Origin: Bacillota bacterium
GTDB taxonomy: Bacteria > Bacillota > Limnochordia > DTU087
Assembly: GCA_012798695.1 (NCBI GenBank)
Contig: JAAZMR010000074.1
Span: 1-64,000, forward strand
Reading direction: 5' to 3'
DNA: 64,000 nucleotides
Part shown: in pieces, positions 58,516-64,000 of the stretch
Layout: the number at the start of each line of letters is the position of its first letter
Numbering within the stretch: position 1 is the first letter of the stretch
Program-made: the position numbers and the translations under genes
Notes under the pieces: generated by a model
Seen by the model: the letters and a program-made list of their open reading frames with translations, nothing else
Database searches by the model: none
Told to the model about the DNA's origin: nothing

Positions 58516-59016
58516 TCATTTCGCGTGCTTGGCTAATCGATGCAGCATCGAGCCCAAATGAGCATGGCAAATGGCTATAGCCAATGCATCCGACACATCG
58601 TCAGGCCTAGGGACAGTGTCTAGCTTCAGCAGAGCCTTGATCATGAAACCTACCTGTTGTTTAGTCGCTCGTCCATTTCCGGTTACTGTCTGCTTCACCT
58701 GTAAGGGTGTATACTCAGCTAACGGTATGCCAGCTTGCGCCACAGCCAATAGTATGACTCCCCGGGCTTGACCGACCGCCAGAGCAGTAGTGACGTTAGT
58801 GTTGAAAAAAAGCTGCTCAACCGCTACTACTTCTGGGGCAGCTGTCTTGATCAAGGAGCACAAATCATCATGGAGAACAGAAAGTCGAGCTGCTGTCGGC
58901 TCCCTTGCTTGGGTACGAATTGTACCATAATCAATGGGAGTCAACTTGTTCCCCTCGGCTTTGATCAAACCATATCCTGTTGTCGCTGTCCCTGGATCGA
59001 TCCCCAATATCAGCAA
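58516..59016 (-). CDS. ruvC: Crossover junction endodeoxyribonuclease RuvC
   Basis: Dimeric resolvase that cuts Holliday junctions. The acidic catalytic residues are in LGIDPGTATTGYGLI, VAVEQLFFNTN and DDVSDALAIAI. TTG at 59016 lies nine bases after AAAAGGTG and gives 166 residues, the usual length; longer versions reading from 59091 add an unconserved extension. The next gene upstream on minus is the bofC-like gene, 194 bases away. Confidence 0.94.
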   Translation of the reverse strand: MLILGIDPGTATTGYGLIKAEGNKLTPIDYGTIRTQAREPTAARLSVLHDDLCSLIKTAAPEVVAVEQLFFNTNVTTALAVGQARGVILLAVAQAGIPLAEYTPLQVKQTVTGNGRATKQQVGFMIKALLKLDTVPRPDDVSDALAIAICHAHLGSMLHRLAKHAK

Positions 59017-59210
59017 GAGTAACCACACCTTTTCTGAGCGCGCCAAAGAACTTCTGCTGCACTTCTCTTCGAGAGAAATTAAGCTTCCCACTCGAACAGT
59101 TATTCCATATCAGGGAAGTAAATTCCTGCTATCTGATATGGCCTAGCCAACAGAAGAGTACCCAGTCACCGGTGTATAGGCATCGATACCATCTTGCTTA
59201 GGCTGTGAGT

Positions 59211-59843
59211 CTATTCCTCGCGTTCCTTCAAACTCTCAAGCAGCAAGGATAACTCTTCTTCCCCATTGTACGGGATTCCGCGTTCAAAGTTGCGGATTTC
59301 AAATTCCGGCAAACTCGATATGGGAATACTAGTAACTCGCACTAGTTTTCTGTAGACCTCAGGTTTTCCCCGAAATACCGCCACTTTTCCATCGGAAATA
59401 CCCAGAAAAGTAAGGTGACCATAAAGTGTCTCCATATGTGTTTCCGGGATTCTCACCGTAAGCCGTTCCGGTGAGAACCCAACAACTCGCCATTCGGGGT
59501 GGATACTTCTAATCTCTCCTAGTGTTCGCCCCACTAGCTCTTCTGGCAGTGCTGAAGTCGATGTGGTCAGCACTTGTCCGGTATCAGAGATTACCGTCCG
59601 CACCAAGTCAGCCTCTGATAGCAGGCGCAACTGTGGTTCACCGAAATTGTTCCCTGAGAAGGGCGATTCCTGCAACCCCGTCTGCTCAATATCAAGATCT
59701 CGCTCTGCCTCCAACTGGTCCTGTACCTTCACCGGGGCAGGAGAAGTTGGTGCTCCCTGCCATACCCAAACTGTGAAGCAAAAACCGAGACAGAACGAGA
59801 AGACGGCGACACCTAGCAGCAACCACCTATGCCGTGCCACCAT
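59211..59843 (-). CDS. bofC: BofC-like protein (bypass-of-forespore C, C-terminal domain)
   Basis: A 210-residue protein with an N-terminal membrane helix or signal anchor (LLLGVAVFSFCLGFCFTVWVW). A BofC_C-type domain lies at the end (LTFLGISDGKVAVFRGKPE, SSLPEFEIRNFERGIPYN). Bacillus BofC restrains SpoIVB in the forespore and so delays sigma-K activation; its gene also lies beside the ruv genes. A middle segment of about 70 residues is not recognisable. ATG after GGGAGA. The symbol rests on the domain and context, so the role is likely rather than certain. Confidence 0.82.
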   Translation of the reverse strand: MVARHRWLLLGVAVFSFCLGFCFTVWVWQGAPTSPAPVKVQDQLEAERDLDIEQTGLQESPFSGNNFGEPQLRLLSEADLVRTVISDTGQVLTTSTSALPEELVGRTLGEIRSIHPEWRVVGFSPERLTVRIPETHMETLYGHLTFLGISDGKVAVFRGKPEVYRKLVRVTSIPISSLPEFEIRNFERGIPYNGEEELSLLLESLKEREE

Positions 59844-59919
59844 TTATACCATCTCCCGCAAAGAGTCTTTATGGATATGGTTTCCTATTGAGGGAGAACT
59901 TATGCAAGAGGAGGGGATA

Positions 59920-59949
59920 GAAGAAAACCCGCTTCCTAATGCAAGCGGG
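59920..59949 (-). terminator. Intrinsic terminator after yebC
   Basis: Arms CCCGCTT and AAGCGGG (59928-59949) with an eight-base loop, followed on minus by TTTTCTT. The bofC-ruvCAB genes are therefore likely transcribed separately from yebC. Confidence 0.75.
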
Positions 59950-59981
59950 CCTTTGATAGCCAATTCTGAAACACAGGAACC

Positions 59982-60734
59982 CTAGGCACCTTCCGAGAGT
60001 GCCTCCTCGTCGATATCTCCATTAGCATAGACTTCCTGAATGTCATCCAAGTCATCTAAGGCTTCCAACAGCCGTACAGCTTGCTCTGCCTTATCCTGAG
60101 GGATTTCCACAGTATTTGCAGGGACCATGGTTACCTCGGCATCATCGAATGTATACCCAGATGCCTCCAAAGCCTCTTTGACTGCCAGGAAATCGCCTGG
60201 TGCAGTGATGATTTCGACATATTCCTCATCGACTTCTATGTCCTCTGCACCGTTTTCGATCGCTTCTAACATGAGAGCCTCTTCATCCACTGGAGTAGTT
60301 CCTTTATCTATAGCCAACCGGCCCTTCTTCGCAAACATCCATGCCACGCAACCACTTTCCCCTAGGCTACCTCCATGCTTGGAGAAAACATGCCTTACGT
60401 CACTAGCTGTACGATTGCGATTATCCGTGAGTGCTTCTAGCAGAATGGCCATACCCCCGGGGCCATAGCCTTCGTAAATAACCTCTTCTAGATTGACACC
60501 CTCGAGTTCTCCGGTCCCCCGCTTGATCGCTCTGTCAATATTGTCATTTGGCACATTGTTGCTGCGCGCTTTGTCCATAGCCAACCGTAACCGGAAATTG
60601 GTCTCCGGGTCACCACCACCTTCTCGAGCAGCGAGAGTGATCTGTCTAGCTAATTTCGTAAAGAGCTGACCCCGACGAGCATCTTCCTTACCTTTTCGGT
60701 GTTTGATGTTAGCCCATTTGGAATGCCCTGCCAT
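59982..60734 (-). CDS. yebC: YebC/PmpR family regulator or translation factor
   Basis: A 250-residue cytoplasmic protein. It opens with AGHSKWANIKHRKGKEDARRG, continues with NDNIDRAIKRGTGEL and YEGYGPGGMAILLEALTDN, and shows the acidic second half usual for the family. Some members regulate transcription; others (YebC2) relieve ribosome stalling at proline stretches, and the sequence alone does not decide which applies. ATG start with a GGGAAG upstream. It is a separate unit with its own terminator. Confidence 0.96.
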   Translation of the reverse strand: MAGHSKWANIKHRKGKEDARRGQLFTKLARQITLAAREGGGDPETNFRLRLAMDKARSNNVPNDNIDRAIKRGTGELEGVNLEEVIYEGYGPGGMAILLEALTDNRNRTASDVRHVFSKHGGSLGESGCVAWMFAKKGRLAIDKGTTPVDEEALMLEAIENGAEDIEVDEEYVEIITAPGDFLAVKEALEASGYTFDDAEVTMVPANTVEIPQDKAEQAVRLLEALDDLDDIQEVYANGDIDEEALSEGA

Positions 60735-60867
60735 CTAAAACACTTCCCTTCCAATCCCTAGCCGACACCCATGTCTCGTCTTATTCTACCACACAGGTAA
60801 TGATGCTGCCAAGGTATCAGGTCCCTACGGTGCTTTAGGAAGTGCTTCTACCAGAAATGGGACACAG

Positions 60868-61554
60868 CTATTCCTGGTCATCAAGCCTTGAGCGAAAGGG
60901 CGAGAGCAAAGCTGCTTCCTTCAGCCGGCTGAAGAGCGCCCAATACAAGGCTCCCATGAACAGGACAATGCCCATTGGAGACACAAGTTTCAGCATAATT
61001 AAGGTGTTGTAGAGACCGTGTAGAAATGCCGCCAGGGCTAACCCACTGATCACATCCCTGGTTGATCCTTTGGAAGCAAAGCGCGCCAACCCCAGGTGAT
61101 AGCCACCTAACCCTGAAAAAGCTCCATGAGCTAGGGAGCTGAAAAGAGCACGGGCTGGGGCGATTTGAATCCCAAAAGCCAAAGTATAAAGTAAATTCTC
61201 TACCGCCGCAAAACCTAGAGCGCCGGTAATAGCATAAACCATCCCATCGATAACTTCATTGAACTCCACTCTTCGGTAAGCGGCAAGATAGACAGCCAAT
61301 AGCTTGAAAGATTCCTCCCCAAGCCCTACCACCAAGAATGCAATCAGCACTTGGGAAACCATAGTACCTGTTTCCATCGTTACACGGAAAGGTTCTTCCA
61401 ACAAGATCGCCGGTCCAACTGCCAGCATACCGGCAAAAAAGGTGAGCAGTAGCGCCCTAGGCGGCTCTTTTTCATAGATATCCTGTTCCCTGAAAAACCA
61501 GGCCCAACCTATCGATGGGAGCAGAGATACGGTAATTAGCAGAAGCAACTGCAC
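60868..61554 (-). CDS. prsW: PrsW-family intramembrane protease
   Basis: A polytopic membrane protein with about seven helices. Conserved motifs are GLGEESFKLLAVY (two glutamates), EVIDGMVYAITGALGFAAVEN and SSLAHGAFSGLGGYHLG, with a late histidine in FLHGLYNT, as in PrsW proteases. Bacillus PrsW cuts the anti-sigma factor RsiW; the target here is unknown. GTG at 61554 lies seven bases after GGAGGAG; starts further upstream reach into the pgsA gap and look spurious. It is downstream of pgsA in the same unit. Confidence 0.9.
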   Translation of the reverse strand: MQLLLLITVSLLPSIGWAWFFREQDIYEKEPPRALLLTFFAGMLAVGPAILLEEPFRVTMETGTMVSQVLIAFLVVGLGEESFKLLAVYLAAYRRVEFNEVIDGMVYAITGALGFAAVENLLYTLAFGIQIAPARALFSSLAHGAFSGLGGYHLGLARFASKGSTRDVISGLALAAFLHGLYNTLIMLKLVSPMGIVLFMGALYWALFSRLKEAALLSPFRSRLDDQE

Positions 61555-61644
61555 ATCGATTCTCCTCCATATAACCAAGAAAACCATACGGGAAATACCA
61601 TTCCCCGTACGGCCATAATCCATGCAGTTGCCGGACAACCCCTA

Positions 61645-62148
61645 CTACTTCCCTAGTGCCTGCCGCAAGTAATCCAATCCTGCTAACAGCGAGACACCGA
61701 CTCCCAAAACTACCAAATAGATGGAATACGGAACAGAAAGGATGGTTCCTGTAACGCCAATATAGAGCAGCGCGGTAGCAGACTTGCCGAGACTACTAGC
61801 TGGTGTGATTTTGCTTTGAGAAACCAGAAACACACCCGCACCTATCATCAGGGCTACCTCTTTGGCCCCCAGCAGCACTGCCACCCAGACAGGTACGCTT
61901 CCCCGTGATGCTAGGGAGATTATAGCCGCTAACATAATCAGCTTGTCTGCCAGCGGATCGGCAAGTGTACCAAAACGCGTGACCTCATTGCGAGATCGGG
62001 CCAGATGCCCATCAAGGACATCTGTGATACCGGTAAGCACAAACACCAAAGCAATCCAGTGGGGGCTTATTCCTTGTAGGGAAAACATGTAGAGAAACAG
62101 AGGGACAGCTGCTAGACGCAGCATGGTAAGCAGATTAGCAAGAGTCAA
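61645..62148 (-). CDS. pgsA: CDP-alcohol phosphatidyltransferase, probably PgsA
   Basis: Membrane enzyme joining CDP-diacylglycerol to an alcohol, probably glycerol 3-phosphate, for phosphatidylglycerol. The family motif DVLDGHLARSRNEVTRFG with TLADPLADKL carries the metal-binding aspartates. About five membrane helices. TTG at 62148 follows GGGAGG with seven bases between, giving MTLANLLTMLRL. A TATAAT box lies 27 bases further upstream. Confidence 0.93.
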   Translation of the reverse strand: MTLANLLTMLRLAAVPLFLYMFSLQGISPHWIALVFVLTGITDVLDGHLARSRNEVTRFGTLADPLADKLIMLAAIISLASRGSVPVWVAVLLGAKEVALMIGAGVFLVSQSKITPASSLGKSATALLYIGVTGTILSVPYSIYLVVLGVGVSLLAGLDYLRQALGK

Positions 62149-62174
62149 CTCGGCACCTCCCAACAACTATCGCC

Positions 62175-62180
62175 ATTATA
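62175..62180 (-). promoter_or_regulatory. -10 element of the pgsA-prsW promoter
   Basis: A perfect TATAAT on minus, 26 bases before the chosen pgsA start. No good -35 is found at 16-18 bases (GGTTTC/TTTCCC is weak). The remaining gap 62181-62400 towards the divergent plus gene shows no clear feature. Confidence 0.5.
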
Positions 62181-62400
62181 CACCACTTAGGCCACCGGGG
62201 AAACCACTTATTGACGATTACGCGACCACAAGGTTCGGATCTCGGCCTCGTCTCCGAGCTTTCCACCCGCTTCGCCAATTGGATACGCGTCCCGTCTTAT
62301 CACCTATATGGTCCCAACACTAATCAGCAGCATAGTCCCATACCCATCACTGCGTCATACGAGTATTCTGTCAGTGAAAATGAAAGGAGGTGACTCGACG

Positions 62401-62967
62401 ATGAAGCAAATTCTAGAGCAATTCCCCAATAGCTGTACTGACGAGCTGAATGAGCAGATCTGTACCAATTTTGCAGTTACCTTTACCACCGAAGCCACCG
62501 ATGAGGTCGTTGATGTAGTCTGCCTCGGTCCCTGTGCTCCAGAAGTGCTCTGCCGTTTCGAGGTCACTAACCCACAGACTGGACAGACGGCCATCTATTC
62601 CATTGTCTTTGATAGTGTACAACAACTAGGACCCGTTCAGCGCTGGTGCTATAGGGTGAGTGTTCAGGGCGATCCAGCACTCAGCCATTGGGTAATTGAG
62701 CTCTGCAATCCGCCACCCATGGTGACCGCTGTCACACGCAATGGGGTTCCCATCCCGTTTAATGTTGGCGTTCAAGCCGATTTAGGTGGACAGACTGGCC
62801 TCAAATTTGATGCCGGCACAACGCAGGCAGATGGAGTAGTCTTGTACTGCTTTGATGTAATCGGACAGTTTAATCAGGTGTTGCGAGATGTAGCCGCCAA
62901 GGGTGGTCCGGCACCGGCAACCCTCAATCCCGATTGTCAATTGGGGCCTGCTTGCCCATGCCCATAA
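62401..62967 (+). CDS. Unknown protein with N-terminal four-cysteine module
   Basis: A 188-residue protein of a family I do not recognise. Residues 1-45 form a module with C12, C21, C41 and C45 (CTDELNEQIC and CLGPC), repeated in the 49-residue protein of the next gene. The rest is beta-rich with more cysteines (RWCYRVSVQG, IELCNPPPM, VLYCFDVIG) and ends in CQLGPACPCP. There is no signal peptide or membrane helix. The start ATG lies nine bases after AAAGGAGGTG, an almost perfect ribosome site. It could be a structural, metal-binding or disulfide-linked protein, for example of the spore; this is a guess. Confidence 0.8.
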   Translation: MKQILEQFPNSCTDELNEQICTNFAVTFTTEATDEVVDVVCLGPCAPEVLCRFEVTNPQTGQTAIYSIVFDSVQQLGPVQRWCYRVSVQGDPALSHWVIELCNPPPMVTAVTRNGVPIPFNVGVQADLGGQTGLKFDAGTTQADGVVLYCFDVIGQFNQVLRDVAAKGGPAPATLNPDCQLGPACPCP

Positions 62968-63115
62968 TCTCTTAGCCGTCTGGGACACTGTTTCTGATAA
63001 TCGGAGGCAGCTCTTATTGCAGGATACGATCGCTTGACGTAGTCTAGATTGCAGTCAGTTTTCTGTAGAACCCTGAAAGAACCAGCATAATCGACGATTG
63101 AAGGAGGTGAATTAT

Positions 63116-63265
63116 ATGGCAAAGATTCAGCAGCTTGAGATCAATCAGTGTATTGATGAGTTCAATGAGCTGATCTGTGTCACCTTTGAGGTTACCTTTA
63201 CTGTAACGGCAGTGGCCGAGGTAACCAATGTCGAGTGCCTTGGGCCCTGTCCCGAAGTGGGATAA
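63116..63265 (+). CDS. 49-residue protein made of the same four-cysteine module
   Basis: A short gene whose product aligns without gaps to the first 45 residues of the preceding protein. Both have N10, C12, D14, E15, N17, E18, I20, C21, F24, VTFT at 26-29, A32, E35, V36, V39 and CLGPC at 41-45 (24 of 45 identical). It then ends after PEVG. The AAGGAGGTGA ribosome site matches that of the larger gene. Either it is a stand-alone minimal module or a paralogue that has lost its C-terminal part. The function is unknown. Confidence 0.82.
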   Translation: MAKIQQLEINQCIDEFNELICVTFEVTFTVTAVAEVTNVECLGPCPEVG

Positions 63266-63375
63266 GGGCTGCAACTATCAGCGCATGTTGGGTTGTGCTA
63301 GTATAGCTCTCCTTGCTGCAGGGCTCTTGGGCTGCATCCAAAGCCACTGCAAACGCTGCTAACAGAGAGTTACTG

Positions 63376-63406
63376 GGGGGTGCACAGCCAAGAAGTGTGC
63401 ACTCCC
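63376..63406. repeat. Inverted repeat before the last gene
   Basis: Arms GGGGGTGCACA and TGTGCACTCCC pair over 11 bases (one G-T) with a nine-base loop. No U-tract follows. It lies 30 bases before the start at 63437 and may be an operator, an RNA hairpin or a weak terminator for the module genes. Confidence 0.5.
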
Positions 63407-63436
63407 TACATATTACTGTATGCTAGGGGGTAGATT

Positions 63437-63898
63437 ATGTCTTCCAGTAAATCAACAACTGTTAGGCTGCAGCGGTACTATAAAGTGACCAAAGCATCTC
63501 CCAAACCTTTAAGCCCAGAGGACATCCATGTCGACATAAACCAGGCAAGCCACATGCCGTCGCATGTCAGTGATCAACCTAATTCCTTTGCTCTAGCTTT
63601 ACTTTGGTCTTATTATCAGGCATGTCAGCAAGGTAGCCTTGACGAAGCACTACCATCTCCATGGGAAATCATCACTCTGGATGCTCCCGATGAGGAGACT
63701 CTATGGATTAGATTCCTTAAGGAAATGATCACAGATAAGACATGGGTGGACTGGATCCAAGACCCCAAAGAAGTGAAGCGCCGTGCTCTAACAGCTTTCC
63801 AACACTTGACTAATGGAGGTTCCGAAGAAGAGCCTAACCTAGAAGAAAGCGTATTGACATCTGACCAGAAAGAGGTATCGCCAACATGCTCAACTTAG
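63437..63898 (+). CDS. Hypothetical protein
   Basis: A 153-residue soluble protein I do not recognise. It has a basic start (VRLQRYYKVTKA), a central helical region with aromatic residues (SFALALLWSYYQACQQGSLDEA, LWIRFLKEMITDKTWVDWI) and a low-complexity acidic end (GGSEEEPNLEESVL). There is no signal peptide or membrane segment. The ATG lies after AGGGGGT. It follows the two four-cysteine genes on the same strand, but a hairpin lies between, so co-transcription is uncertain. Confidence 0.65.
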   Translation: MSSSKSTTVRLQRYYKVTKASPKPLSPEDIHVDINQASHMPSHVSDQPNSFALALLWSYYQACQQGSLDEALPSPWEIITLDAPDEETLWIRFLKEMITDKTWVDWIQDPKEVKRRALTAFQHLTNGGSEEEPNLEESVLTSDQKEVSPTCST

Positions 63899-63933
63899 TC
63901 CTCCTGGGTTCCAAGACTCATACTACCTGTTAT

Positions 63934-63975
63934 GGCTGAAAAGGTAAAATTCGACCTCAGGCTGAGGTCGCAGCC
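63934..63975 (+). terminator. Possible terminator after the last gene
   Basis: A tight palindrome with arms CGACCTCAG and CTGAGGTCG (63952-63970) inside outer arms GGCTG/CAGCC, followed by TTCTATTTA. The U-tract is poor, so this is tentative. Confidence 0.35.
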
Positions 63976-64000
63976 TTCTATTTACGTCAGCTCAAGCTCC

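Overview
The window comes from the chromosome of an endospore-forming, Gram-positive-type bacterium (Bacillota). The evidence is a large set of sporulation genes (spoIIP, spoIIIE, spoIIR, sigG, spoIIGA, sigE, a ylmC-like gene, a bofC-like gene, yqzL), a division and cell-wall cluster of the Firmicutes type, and a MurE with the DNPR motif of meso-diaminopimelate-adding enzymes. FprA, rubredoxin and pyruvate phosphate dikinase suggest an anaerobic or micro-aerotolerant life style. A deep clostridial or Limnochordia-like lineage would fit, but this is inference. I see no prophage, transposase, CRISPR array or rRNA.

Layout. (1) 1-8.5 kb: two SNF2-helicase plus coiled-coil-partner modules face each other around a DUF1998-type DEAD/DEAH helicase. 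The minus-strand module lies directly downstream of a second murC. (2) 8.8-17.3 kb: a minus-strand run reads nrdR, laccase-domain protein, spoIIIE, rodZ-like, UPF0182, spoIIP. (3) 17.4-19.4 kb: fprA and a short rubredoxin gene are divergent, followed by a ylmC-like gene. (4) 19.5-22.9 kb: the sporulation switch, with spoIIR and sigG on minus and spoIIGA-sigE on plus. (5) 22.9-39.6 kb: the dcw cluster on minus, mraZ-rsmH-ftsL-PBP-murE-murF-mraY-ftsW-murG-murC-murA-ftsQ-ftsA-ftsZ. It lacks murD and murB, has MraZ-type repeats in front of mraZ and a terminator-like hairpin between ftsL and the PBP gene. (6) 39.8-47.7 kb: a zinc-finger protein, a Nif3 protein and a mixed accessory block (DUF4384/PEGA, DUF1538 with P-II, lacZ, SIMPL, two tRNAs). 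(7) 47.8-54.7 kb: ppdK, dgt, dnaG, rpoD. (8) 55.0-62.2 kb: pgsA-prsW, yebC, bofC-like, ruvC, ruvA, ruvB, DUF2905, yqzL, recO, DUF4342. (9) 62.4-64.0 kb: plus-strand genes of unknown function, two of which share a 45-residue four-cysteine module.

How the genes fit together. SpoIIR (forespore signal), SpoIIGA (protease) and pro-SigE (substrate) are the complete known switch for mother-cell sigma-E and lie within 3.4 kb, next to sigG. SpoIIIE, SpoIIP and the BofC-like protein act in DNA translocation, engulfment and later signalling. The dcw genes make lipid II and the divisome. RuvABC, RecO, DnaG, Dgt, NrdR and the helicases serve DNA repair, replication and dNTP control.

The least explained parts are the twin SNF2/partner modules around the DUF1998 helicase, the second murC beside them, and the twin four-cysteine proteins at the right end. 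Many start codons here are GTG or TTG. Where a Shine-Dalgarno sequence points to an internal start I used that start and say so.
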